NCBI GenBank assembly: GCA_009777335.1
Contig: WRMC01000002.1
Span: forward strand, 161,981 to 225,980
Origin: Treponema sp.
Lineage (GTDB): Bacteria; Spirochaetota; Spirochaetia; Treponematales; Breznakiellaceae
Length of the DNA stretch: 64,000 nt
Reading direction: 5' to 3'
This document shows positions 26,120 to 34,173 of this stretch, piece by piece. Numbering within the stretch: position 1 is the stretch's first letter; every line of letters starts with the position of its first letter. The position numbers and the translations under genes are program-made. The notes under the pieces were generated by a model, which saw only the letters and a program-made list of their open reading frames with translations, was not told the origin of the DNA and made no database searches.

Positions 26120-26204
26120 GAGGATCCTCCATGCGTGTGTGCTTTCATTTTGGAGTCTACCATGGGAAGCTCATTCATTTTAAGGGGGCACCGAACAAGG
26201 AAGG

Positions 26205-26221
26205 CCCTGCCCTAGGCAGGG
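26205..26221. promoter_or_regulatory. Perfect inverted repeat between glyA and rsmG
   Basis: CCCTGCC-CTA-GGCAGGG, 7-bp arms with a 3-nt centre, in the 127-nt gap between the divergent glyA and rsmG genes. There is no T run, so it is not a typical terminator. It could be a repressor site or a hairpin in the rsmG leader. Confidence 0.4.
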
Positions 26222-26246
26222 GGAGGCGGGGCAGCTACAATGGGCC

Positions 26247-26945
26247 ATGGGGAAAGATGAGATCCTTATAGAGGGGCTTAGGCAGCTCCGCCTCCCTGCC
26301 GAGGGGGCCTTGCTTTCCCTCCTTGTTCGTTACATAGAAGAAGTTGAACTTTTTAACCCGGCCTATGGGCTCGTAAAGGTCCAGGATCGAAAGGAGCTAG
26401 TGGTCCGGCACATCCTGGACTCCCTCTCGGCCCTGGGGCCCATCTCCGCTCTGCTGGAGAGGATCATGGCCGGGAGGGCCGGGCCCCCCCAGATAGCCGA
26501 TGCGGGTTCCGGGGCGGGCCTGCCAGGTATTCCCCTGGCGATATTTCTTGGGGGGGCCCAGTTCAGCTTGATAGAGCGGATGGGCAGGCGGGCCGGGTTT
26601 TTACGGAACACCCAGGCGGCGCTGGGTTTAGCTAACCTTTCGATAGTGGAATCGGACCTGGAAGAACTGGCCCGCCGGAACACTGCCCAGGGGAGCTATG
26701 ACCTGATCGTGTTCCGGGCCTTTAGACCCCTGGAGCCCCCCATGGTAAGGGCCCTGTTGGCCCTCCTCTCCCCGGGGGGCCTGCTTGCTGCCTACAAGGG
26801 CCGCCGTCAGGCAATAGCTGAAGAGATGGCCCCCCTGGAGGCCCTGGGGGGGAAAGACAGGATTATAGGCCCCTGGGAGGCCCTTCCCCTGGAGGTCCCC
26901 TTTCTGGAAGAAGAGCGGCATCTTGTCATTTGTGGAGCCCCATAA
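26247..26945 (+). CDS. rsmG: 16S rRNA (guanine527-N7)-methyltransferase RsmG
   Basis: A 232-residue SAM methyltransferase. The family core is present: NPAYGLVKVQDRKELVVRHI near residues 35-54, the SAM motif IADAGSGAGLPGIPLAI near 83-99, and VFRAFRPLEPP further on. It modifies G527 in 16S rRNA. Start ATG at 26247 is chosen because the helical N-terminus is complete from there. A GGGGAGGCGGGG tract lies about 15 nt upstream. The downstream MetH-like gene starts 19 nt after its stop. Confidence 0.9.
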   Translation: MGKDEILIEGLRQLRLPAEGALLSLLVRYIEEVELFNPAYGLVKVQDRKELVVRHILDSLSALGPISALLERIMAGRAGPPQIADAGSGAGLPGIPLAIFLGGAQFSLIERMGRRAGFLRNTQAALGLANLSIVESDLEELARRNTAQGSYDLIVFRAFRPLEPPMVRALLALLSPGGLLAAYKGRRQAIAEEMAPLEALGGKDRIIGPWEALPLEVPFLEEERHLVICGAP

Positions 26946-26964
26946 TAATGAAAACGAGGTATAT

Positions 26965-28428
26965 ATGAATAAATCCGGACCGATACGGAAGAACATTGAA
27001 GACCTGGCCAAGGAGAGGATCTTGATCCTCGATGGGGCTATGGGGGCCCTCATCCAGGCCCACCGGAAGGCCTCGGGGGAAGCTCTGGGGGAAGAAGACT
27101 TTAGGGGAAAAGAATTTGCCCCCCATCCGCGGCCCCTAAAGGGCTGTAATGATCTTCTCTGCCTGAGCCAGGGGGAGATCGTCTATGGGATCCACAGGGC
27201 CTACCTGGAGGTAGGGGCCGATATAATCGAGACCAATAGTTTTAATGCCACCGCCGTATCCCTGGCCGACTTTGGCCTGGAAGACAGGGCCTACGACATA
27301 AGCCTCGCCGCCGCGCGGCTGGCCCGCCGGGCGGCAGACGAGTTTTCCAGCCCCGATAAACCCCGCTTTGTGGCCGGCAGCGTGGGCCCCACCGCCAAGA
27401 GCGGGAGCATCTCTCCCGATCTGAATGATCCAGGGAAGCGGGCTATCTACTGGGACGAGCTGGAGGGGGCCTACTACGACAATATCCGGGGCCTCCTGGA
27501 CGGGGGTGCTGACCTCATTCTGATCGAGACAATCATTGATACCCTTAATGCCAAGGCGGCCATCTTCGCCGCCCGCCGCCTGGAAGAAGAACGGGGCCTG
27601 GATATACCCCTCATCATTTCCGCCACCCTGGTAAACTCTGGCGGGCGCCTCCTTTCGGGGCAGACCCTGGAGGCCTTTTGCACCTCGGTTCTCCATGCCA
27701 ATCCCCTGGCCCTGGGGTTGAATTGCTCCTTCGGGGCCGAGAAGCTTCTGGACCCCATCAAGAAACTTTCTGCCATGGTTCCCTGCCTGGTGAGCGCTTA
27801 CCCCAATGCGGGCTTCCCGGACAGCCAGGGGGTCTATGATGAGGATCCCCAGACCATGGCAGGACACGTTGAGGAGTACCTAAGGGTAGGGGCGGTAAAC
27901 ATCATAGGGGGCTGCTGCGGTTCTACCCCGGCCCATATACAGGAGATCGCCGCCAGGGCCTCGGCTTATGCTCCCCGGCCCCTGCCCATACTTCCCCCCC
28001 GGAACCTCCTTTCGGGGCTGGAGCTTTACGAGCTGCCCCCTTCATCTAAAGCGGCTGAGGGGGGTTGTGATGCCGCCGAGAACCCGGAGTTTCTGGCCCT
28101 CTTGCAAAAGGGAGATTACGAAGAGGCCGTCGAAATAGGGCGCCAGATAGCCGAAGAGGGGCTTCCCATCGAAGTCTGCATGGATCATCCCCTTATCGAT
28201 GGTAAGACCGCCATGAGGGAGTTCCTGCTCTATGCTCTGCAGTTTCCCGACCTGGCCCGGCTCCCCTTCATTATCCGAAGCAGCCGCTGGGATATCATCG
28301 AAGAGGGATTAAAGTGCCTCCAGGGAAAGGCCCTGGTCTATGTGGGCGGCCTTCACGAGGGAGATGAGGAGTTCCTGCGCAGGGCCGATCTGGCCCATCG
28401 TTATGGAGCAGTACTTAAGGCCCATTGA
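26965..28428 (+). CDS. Truncated MetH: homocysteine methyltransferase domain plus broken pterin-binding domain
   Basis: The protein (487 residues from ATG 26965, with ACGAGG upstream) matches the N-terminal half of B12-dependent methionine synthase. Residues 1-335 form the homocysteine-binding barrel with zinc cysteines Cys254 (LNCSFGAE) and Cys317-318 (GGCCGSTP). Residues 400-487 match the start of the folate/pterin domain (LIDGKTAMREFLLYA, LPFIIRSSRWDIIEEGLKCL) but stop after about 85 residues at HRYGAVLKAH. In full MetH the segment reads MIDSSKW, so the Asp and Lys are here Arg438 and Arg. B12-binding and activation domains are absent. It may use another methyl donor or work with a separate subunit. 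Confidence 0.85.
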   Translation: MNKSGPIRKNIEDLAKERILILDGAMGALIQAHRKASGEALGEEDFRGKEFAPHPRPLKGCNDLLCLSQGEIVYGIHRAYLEVGADIIETNSFNATAVSLADFGLEDRAYDISLAAARLARRAADEFSSPDKPRFVAGSVGPTAKSGSISPDLNDPGKRAIYWDELEGAYYDNIRGLLDGGADLILIETIIDTLNAKAAIFAARRLEEERGLDIPLIISATLVNSGGRLLSGQTLEAFCTSVLHANPLALGLNCSFGAEKLLDPIKKLSAMVPCLVSAYPNAGFPDSQGVYDEDPQTMAGHVEEYLRVGAVNIIGGCCGSTPAHIQEIAARASAYAPRPLPILPPRNLLSGLELYELPPSSKAAEGGCDAAENPEFLALLQKGDYEEAVEIGRQIAEEGLPIEVCMDHPLIDGKTAMREFLLYALQFPDLARLPFIIRSSRWDIIEEGLKCLQGKALVYVGGLHEGDEEFLRRADLAHRYGAVLKAH

Positions 28429-28431
28429 GGT

Positions 28432-30462
28432 TTATTTGGTTCTTTGCTTTAGGGACTCCCTAAAGATGGCTTCTGCATCGATCCGGGCATCCACCCCCGT
28501 AAGAGGGTTAATGCCCTCGCCGTTCATGCTCCGGAAAAGGGATCCCTGCTTGCTGTAGGCCCAGCTGTTTTCGTTGTTCAGAAGATAGTCCAGCACGGTG
28601 CATGCCGCCAGGGTAAAGAAGATGAGCGAAGCGTTGTTCCGGTTCTTGGGGGCCAAAAGGGCGTCTAAACGTTTAGACAGGGGGTTGGGGACTTGAAAGA
28701 GGTAGGGCTCCCAGGGGTTTTCTATCCCATCGCAGGCGGCCTTTGCATCTGCCCCGCCGGCCCTGTTTCCTTCTTCTATATTAACTGCCACCAGGCTTAA
28801 ATTCTTTCGCAGGTTTCTGACCTCACTGTAGATGGGGGTAACTTCGTTCCGCTGAAAGGTGGGGGTGGTAAAGGAATCAAACTTGTAATAGGGCAGGAAG
28901 AAGAGCCGCTTAAGCCAGTGCAGTTCTGACACCAGCTTCCGGGTATAGGCGGAGTTGCGCTCTTCTACCGAACCTTCCAGGATCCGGACATACTCGTTCA
29001 TCCGGGGAAGGTAGGCCTTCTCGAAACTGGACTCCACAAAGAAGCGCCAGCCGTTGATGGTTTCGCCCAGGGCGGCATCCAAGCTCTCGGCGTTGGCGGG
29101 GGTGTTGGCCAGGGGTCTAAAGGCGACATGGCGGAGACCTATGAAGAGGTCTTCCAAAATTCGCATAAAGATGAAAATCTGCTGGAGCGGATCCGAGGGG
29201 GCTATGTTTATGACCCCCCGCTTTAAATCAAAGGTATCTACAAAGTAGGGGTAGAGATCGGGAAAGCTCGCCAGCTGATCCCAGCCCGCCTTGGGGAATA
29301 AAGCTTCCATGGTGCTAAGGCCCCGGGTGAGGGCCTTCTTTTCTGCCTCTGCGGTGTAGGCCTTGGCTTTTTCTTCTTCTGATTGTTCCTCGGGGCTTTC
29401 GGCTTCTCCTTCCTTTTCTTCCTGGGCTTCTTCGGGATTAAAGGTTGCCACATCTTCCTGGGCACCAAAGGCCGCCGGATTTACCATCTCTTCTTCTTTA
29501 ACCCCCACCAGGGCCATGATCCGGTTTCGTCTCTCGTAGAAAAAACTGATATAGGGGAAGAACTTGGCAGATACTTGCTTCATGAGGAGGGGGTACATGA
29601 GGTAGCGGATGTCCCTGTGTATCCCCGCATAGGAGATGAGGGCCGTCCGGACCAGCTCCTGGAACTTGCTCTGGGCTTCGGTGGGATTTTCCAGGTAAAG
29701 GAGCTTGTAGAGGATCTTAAAGGTCCCCCTCATGTGGGCATCTATCTCGATCTTTTCTAAAAGGTAGAGGGGCCGGTATATGGCCTTGAGGATTCCGGCG
29801 AAGTCCCCCACCCTGGCATTTTTAGGGTTCCCCTGGATCTTGGCCAGGTCTTCGGAAATTTTTTCTATGTCCCAGTTCCTCAGTACATCGATGATGGCAT
29901 AAGCCAGGGGTGCCCCTTTTTTTAGCTTTTCGTTCCGCCGGGCATTGTTGCGGGGCAGCATGGACCGGCATGCCAGGACCAGGACTTCGATCTTTTTATA
30001 GTATTCGGGCATGCGCCGCTTTACAAACAGGGGGTTCACCATATCGGGGATCTCGGTAAAGATGCAGAACATGGAACGGTAGACCTGCATGGGAGATTTT
30101 ATTTCAAACTCCGGCTGGCCGGCAAACTTGTCAAGCTTTACCCGCTCCCAGTAATTGGCCCTTTGGGGGATCGCCGGGTTATCCGAAGGGTCCATCCCTC
30201 TTCGGGGGGAACTCCGCCTTCTGCCCCGGATATCATCTTCGTCGGCTGCCAGCTCGACCCGGCGTTTGGGCTGACCCAGGGAGCTCCGGGGCTTGGCGCT
30301 TTCTATGCGGGACCTTTCTTCTTCTTCGCTCCGTTCATGGCCGACCTGGCCCCCCAGCCTCTGGGCAATGAACATGGCTTCCTGATCATCAACCTCACCG
30401 AGCTGCTTTCGGAGCCTGCCTAATTCGCCGGGGGCATACACTGCCCTGTCCTTTTTTGCCAT
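28432..30462 (-). CDS. Large helical protein of unknown function
   Basis: A 676-residue protein with no signal peptide or membrane helix. The first 100 residues are charged (ERSEEEERSRIES, RGRRRSSPRRG) and probably disordered. Then follows a largely alpha-helical region (YKKIEVLVLACRSML, RPLYLLEKIEIDAHMRGTFK), an acidic low-complexity stretch of Glu and Ala near residues 337-370, and another helical half. The pattern resembles conserved spirochaete proteins of unknown role; I do not recognise a domain. Start ATG at 30462 follows AAAGGTATAGG. It is 2 nt after the DUF2804 gene, in an operon. Confidence 0.65.
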   Translation of the reverse strand: MAKKDRAVYAPGELGRLRKQLGEVDDQEAMFIAQRLGGQVGHERSEEEERSRIESAKPRSSLGQPKRRVELAADEDDIRGRRRSSPRRGMDPSDNPAIPQRANYWERVKLDKFAGQPEFEIKSPMQVYRSMFCIFTEIPDMVNPLFVKRRMPEYYKKIEVLVLACRSMLPRNNARRNEKLKKGAPLAYAIIDVLRNWDIEKISEDLAKIQGNPKNARVGDFAGILKAIYRPLYLLEKIEIDAHMRGTFKILYKLLYLENPTEAQSKFQELVRTALISYAGIHRDIRYLMYPLLMKQVSAKFFPYISFFYERRNRIMALVGVKEEEMVNPAAFGAQEDVATFNPEEAQEEKEGEAESPEEQSEEEKAKAYTAEAEKKALTRGLSTMEALFPKAGWDQLASFPDLYPYFVDTFDLKRGVINIAPSDPLQQIFIFMRILEDLFIGLRHVAFRPLANTPANAESLDAALGETINGWRFFVESSFEKAYLPRMNEYVRILEGSVEERNSAYTRKLVSELHWLKRLFFLPYYKFDSFTTPTFQRNEVTPIYSEVRNLRKNLSLVAVNIEEGNRAGGADAKAACDGIENPWEPYLFQVPNPLSKRLDALLAPKNRNNASLIFFTLAACTVLDYLLNNENSWAYSKQGSLFRSMNGEGINPLTGVDARIDAEAIFRESLKQRTK

Positions 30463-30463
30463 C

Positions 30464-31513
30464 CTATACCTTTAGATAAAGTTTTTCTGCGCTTCCCCAG
30501 ACATTACGCAGGGAAATTTCTTCTCCCCCGGAACTGACCAAAAGGCCATTATACAGACCCAGGGGGTTCATCTCGTCCCTGGCGGAAAGGGGCCTCCCCG
30601 CCGGGCCTTCGCTCTCTTTGGGGGTGAAAACCAGGTCTACCATCCCTTCCATGTCTTGTATGATCCACTCAGATCCAGTATCGGCGTAATTTTGGGTAAT
30701 TTTTACCGGCGGCAGGGGGCTGAGGGCCCCATCGAGCCAAAGGGCGTTCTCGTTATTTCTATAAGGTTCCTTGGCCTGGCTTTCCCCCAGGGAAAACCCA
30801 AATCGGCGGTTTTGGCTGTCAAAACCCATCCCTGAAACCCAGGATGTGCGGGTCCTCAGGGGGAAGAAGCCCTTGTAATCGCAGAAGAGCCCCGATGTCC
30901 GCAGGGGATCAAAGTGAAAATGCTGGCCCCCCGACACCAGGTCGCCGCTGACCGCCGCCAGGGCCTTATAGGTATACATGTTCCGGTGCTCAGAAAAAAG
31001 CAGGCTCACCGCCATGGGGGTGGTTTTTTTGGCTGATACATCAAAGGTGGCCAGGGCCGTAAAGGGGGGCCGCTTGCTGGTCCGCTCTATGTCCAGCTCC
31101 ATGCTGATGGTTCCCGCATCCAGCCAGGTGTGGATCCTAAAAAAGAAGCCATAGGAATGGCTGTCCACCGAGGCATTGTTCAGGTACCGGGGCAGCCGCC
31201 AGGCCCCTCCGGGAATTATTTTTCGAAAGTCCAGCCTTTCATTGCTCTCTTTATTGTACATGATGACCAGGGCGCTGCGGTAATACTTAAAGTTGCAAAG
31301 CCTGGCGCTTAACAGGAAGCGGTCGTCCTGGATGACAAAGGATTCCCATTCTTTAATCCGGTAATCCCTTAGGCCCCGGGGGAGGGGAAAAGGGTAGGGC
31401 CGCTGGACCTGTAAAAGATCGACCTCTTCGAAGGGTCTGGTCCAGGTTCCCTGGAGGGGCACACCGTTTTCTACCGGGCTGGGCCGCACATCATGCAGCT
31501 CTCTAGTGTACAT
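30464..31513 (-). CDS. DUF2804 family protein
   Basis: A 349-residue protein from ATG 31511-31513. It matches the DUF2804 pattern by eye: DYRIKEWESFVIQDDRFLLS, SALVIMYNKESNERLDF, and DWQ-free C-terminal strands with SSGGEEISLRNVWG. The family is probably beta-rich and has no assigned reaction. A longer frame to TTG 31549 exists, but 31547-31549 falls in the -35 element, so I use the ATG. There is no Shine-Dalgarno. The -10 box ends 7 nt before the ATG, pointing to a leaderless mRNA. It is divergent from the 74-residue gene. Confidence 0.72.
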   Translation of the reverse strand: MYTRELHDVRPSPVENGVPLQGTWTRPFEEVDLLQVQRPYPFPLPRGLRDYRIKEWESFVIQDDRFLLSARLCNFKYYRSALVIMYNKESNERLDFRKIIPGGAWRLPRYLNNASVDSHSYGFFFRIHTWLDAGTISMELDIERTSKRPPFTALATFDVSAKKTTPMAVSLLFSEHRNMYTYKALAAVSGDLVSGGQHFHFDPLRTSGLFCDYKGFFPLRTRTSWVSGMGFDSQNRRFGFSLGESQAKEPYRNNENALWLDGALSPLPPVKITQNYADTGSEWIIQDMEGMVDLVFTPKESEGPAGRPLSARDEMNPLGLYNGLLVSSGGEEISLRNVWGSAEKLYLKV

Positions 31514-31520
31514 GAATAAA

Positions 31521-31549
31521 ATTTTACTATAATTTACCCAATTTCTCAA
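31521..31549 (-). promoter_or_regulatory. Promoter of the DUF2804 operon (leaderless arrangement)
   Basis: Minus strand TTGAGA (31544-31549), 17-nt spacer, TAAAAT (31521-31526). The start codon lies 7 nt after the -10, so the transcript should begin at or near the ATG. Confidence 0.6.
31528..31533 (+). promoter_or_regulatory. -10 box for the 74-residue gene
   Basis: Perfect TATAAT on the plus strand, about 30 nt before the ATG at 31567. No good -35 is seen 16-18 nt upstream. It overlaps the spacer of the divergent DUF2804 promoter, so the two genes may share control. Confidence 0.45.
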
Positions 31550-31566
31550 CTTATATGGAGGATAAA

Positions 31567-31791
31567 ATGCCTGAACCAGCCAAACGGGACCCCAAGGCGC
31601 CGAAATTTTTGGAGCTTACAATTAAAGACAGTGACGGCAAGGTGTGGAGTACCCTCTACGCCCATGCCAAGGATTTCTCTACCGGATCGGTGGGCTACTA
31701 TGCATCGGAAAAACTCACCAACCCCGAGAGTGCCGAACGCTACCAGGGGAGCATGAGTTTTACCTTGATAGGATCAAAACCGGGAAAATAG
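31567..31791 (+). CDS. Small 74-residue protein of unknown function
   Basis: A soluble, charged protein with no Cys, no signal peptide and no membrane helix. It has a Lys/Pro-rich N-terminus (PEPAKRDPKAPKF), then strand-like segments (LELTIKDSDGKVWSTLYAHA, GYYASEKL) and a YQGSMSFTLIGSKPGK end. I choose ATG 31567, which has GGAGG at 5 nt; an in-frame ATG at 31555 overlaps that ribosome site. It is flanked by the divergent DUF2804 gene and the convergent radical SAM gene. No family is recognised. The clean start signal and -10 box support a real gene. Confidence 0.6.
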   Translation: MPEPAKRDPKAPKFLELTIKDSDGKVWSTLYAHAKDFSTGSVGYYASEKLTNPESAERYQGSMSFTLIGSKPGK

Positions 31792-31801
31792 GTCCCTGGG
31801 A

Positions 31802-32812
31802 TCAATAATACTTAAAGGCTTCCTCGTAGTGATTCCGGTCCAGTTCCGGGTACTCCTCTCTGTCCGAGAGGTAATGCCGGATGTGGAGGCAGAGGTTGCA
31901 CTTGGAGGTGTAGCCCGAGGGGTCCGCCCTAAAGCCCTCTTCCCCGGCTTTTTTATAGAGCCCCGCCACTCCCTCGGCGTAGAGGGTATCAAAGGCCGGG
32001 TACTTACCCGGGGGGATTCCATCTACGGTTTCTGAAAGGGGAATCCGTATGCCCGTACAGCCCGGAGGAATAAAGCAGGCGTCCAGATCCACATGGAAGT
32101 GGCCGGTGGCCAAGAGGCGGCGGCAGGGCATGCTGTCCTTGATTAGATCTTCTGCCGGGTAGGACCGGTTGTACTCCTTGTCGATGTTGGATGCCCTGCC
32201 CCCATAGCCTATGCCATAGGTCTTGGCGGCCCTGTTAATGTAATCCTTGGAGAGCTGCTTTTCAAATTCTTCCCGGGTATAAATTTTTTCCGGGTTCAGT
32301 TTGGAAAGAGTAGAGTAGAACTCCCGTTTCCAGAGGAAGTAGTTCATCCCCATCTTGTCGCAGAGCTGGGCCAGGGCTATGGGTGCCCCGTAGGGGACAT
32401 ATTCGGCATGGAAGGGGTCTATGGAAATGCAGAGGCAGTCTCCTCCCTCGCTGGCCAGGGTCTGGAGCATGTCCCGGGCCTTCTTGAGGTTGGCCTCCCC
32501 GGCGGCCCAAAAGGCATTGGTCTCTATGTACTCCAGGCGAATCCCCGCCTGGTTGAGCTTCTGGATCATCATGATAAGCCCCGGGAAATCCAGGAAGGGT
32601 TCTCCTCCCCCTATGTGGACCGAGCGGCAGCCCCCCTTGCGCAGGAAGCGGCAGATCTCTTCGGCCGATTCTTCATCTACATAGTGGTTCTGCTTTTCCC
32701 TGGAAGCCGGGCTCCTGGTGGGGGAACAGCTATAGCCGCAGTGGCGGCAGGCGGCGTTACAGCGGTAATTAACCATGATTCCGCCATGGGTGAGTGGTAC
32801 TGCATTAAGCAT
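31802..32812 (-). CDS. Radical SAM protein with extra C-terminal cysteines
   Basis: A 336-residue protein. The radical SAM cluster is CNAACRHCGYSC near residues 18-29 (Cys18, Cys22, Cys25). A GGEPFLDF motif follows near 78-85. The C-terminal third has more cysteines (MPCRRLL, DACFIPPGCTG, SKCNLCLHI), a layout like SPASM/twitch domains that bind extra Fe-S clusters. Such enzymes often modify peptides or proteins. The substrate is unknown. Start ATG at 32812 has AGGAGG at 6 nt. It follows the CorC-like gene by 20 nt and converges on the 74-residue gene. Confidence 0.75.
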   Translation of the reverse strand: MLNAVPLTHGGIMVNYRCNAACRHCGYSCSPTRSPASREKQNHYVDEESAEEICRFLRKGGCRSVHIGGGEPFLDFPGLIMMIQKLNQAGIRLEYIETNAFWAAGEANLKKARDMLQTLASEGGDCLCISIDPFHAEYVPYGAPIALAQLCDKMGMNYFLWKREFYSTLSKLNPEKIYTREEFEKQLSKDYINRAAKTYGIGYGGRASNIDKEYNRSYPAEDLIKDSMPCRRLLATGHFHVDLDACFIPPGCTGIRIPLSETVDGIPPGKYPAFDTLYAEGVAGLYKKAGEEGFRADPSGYTSKCNLCLHIRHYLSDREEYPELDRNHYEEAFKYY

Positions 32813-32832
32813 TGTTATCCTCCTTTAGTTCC

Positions 32833-34173
32833 TTATTCATTATCTGTCTTTCTGGTTACATGAGCTTTTTCCAGCCGCCTTTCCCGGATATCCAGGATGC
32901 TTATCTTTAAATCCTGGGTTTCGATATGTTCCTGGCTGCCGTCATCGGGGATGCGGCCCAGGATGCTAAAGACATAGCCGGCAAAGGTGTCGTAGCGTTC
33001 CAGGGGCAGCGAGACCTCCAGCTCCTGGGCCGCCTTGTCCAGCGAGATGGCCCCATTTAGGGTCCAGCTATCCTGGCCCGTCCTCTGAATCAGGGGTGCT
33101 TCGGGGGGGCTGGAACTGTCATCGTCCAGGTTCCCCACCAGCTCTTCCAGGAGGTCCTTCATGGTGACTATGCCCATCATGCCCCCGTGTTCATCCAGGA
33201 CCACCGCAAAATGGTTGCGGTTTTTCTTCATCCGGGCAAAGAGCACATTGGTCCGTACCGTGGTGGGGACCAGCTGGGCTGGAGAGACCGCATGGGCCAG
33301 GACATTCTGGCGGCTCCGGTCTTTCAGGCAGAGATAGTCCCGGGATTTTAGGACCCCCACGATATCATCGGGGGTTTTTCCGTACACGGGAAAATGACTA
33401 TGCCTGCTTTCGGTGATGGTTTTTTCCCAGTCCTGGTCATCGTCTTCCAGTTTTAACAAGACCGCATCCCGGCGGTGGGTCATTACCTCGGCGGCACTCT
33501 TGTTGTCGAATTCAAAGACATTGTGGAGAATTTCCTTCTCGCCGCTGGGGATGGTTCCCTTGGCGCTCCCCGCATCGATCATGAGCCGTATGTCCTCTTC
33601 GGTGACCGCACTGGCCTCTCCTTCGGCCCTGACCCCCAGGAGCCTGAGGATCCCATTGGCCGATCGGCTTAAGAGCCAGACCAGGGGGGCAAAGATCCGG
33701 GATGCGATAACTATGGAAAAGGAGAGGGGGAAGGCCAGGGTGTCGGCGTACTTCATGGCCAGCCGCTTGGGGACCAGTTCGCCCAGGACGATTTGAACAA
33801 AGGTTAACATGAGGGTGATGAGGATCGTGGAGAAGGCCACCAGGGTTTGGACCGGCACGGGAGTCCCCAGGGCTGCCAGGGCAGAACTCAATCGGGCTGA
33901 AATGGTACTGGCCGCATAGGCGCTGGCCATGAAGCCTGCCAGGATGCTTCCCACCTGGACGGTGGCCAAAAATTTCGATGGCTGCCCCGTCAGGGACAGG
34001 ATGCGCTGGGCCTGCCGGCCCGTCTTGGTTTTTTGCCCCGCTGCGGCGGCTTTTTCAAGTTTGATCCGGTTAATCGAAATAAGGGAAATTTCGGCGCAGG
34101 AAAAAAAACCGCTTGTCAGGATAAGTAAAACGAGTAATAGGAGCTGCCATATGAGGGGGTCCCCGCTGTTCAT
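32833..34173 (-). CDS. CNNM/CorC-type membrane protein with CBS domains
   Basis: A 446-residue protein of the HlyC/CorC (CNNM) family. The N-terminal DUF21 domain has about four membrane helices (LLLLVLLILTSGFFSCAEIS at residues 10-29, ending with the LGELVPKRLA motif near 150). Two CBS domains follow (about 215-345, with THRRDAVLLKLEDDD and DEHGGMMGIVTMKDLLEELV). The C-terminal CorC/HlyC domain covers about 360-435. The group includes magnesium exporters and envelope proteins; the ion is unproven. ATG at 34173 overlaps the purD stop (ATGA). Confidence 0.9.
   Translation of the reverse strand: MNSGDPLIWQLLLLVLLILTSGFFSCAEISLISINRIKLEKAAAAGQKTKTGRQAQRILSLTGQPSKFLATVQVGSILAGFMASAYAASTISARLSSALAALGTPVPVQTLVAFSTILITLMLTFVQIVLGELVPKRLAMKYADTLAFPLSFSIVIASRIFAPLVWLLSRSANGILRLLGVRAEGEASAVTEEDIRLMIDAGSAKGTIPSGEKEILHNVFEFDNKSAAEVMTHRRDAVLLKLEDDDQDWEKTITESRHSHFPVYGKTPDDIVGVLKSRDYLCLKDRSRQNVLAHAVSPAQLVPTTVRTNVLFARMKKNRNHFAVVLDEHGGMMGIVTMKDLLEELVGNLDDDSSSPPEAPLIQRTGQDSWTLNGAISLDKAAQELEVSLPLERYDTFAGYVFSILGRIPDDGSQEHIETQDLKISILDIRERRLEKAHVTRKTDNE

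Noticed and set aside
26120..26246. Possible SAM or glycine riboswitch before glyA/rsmG/metH
   Set aside because: No conserved riboswitch core is visible; only one 7-bp inverted repeat in 127 nt.
31567..31791. 74-residue protein as a certain RiPP precursor
   Set aside because: It has no Cys or Gly-Gly leader and is not in the same operon as the radical SAM gene. Kept only as a low-interest option.
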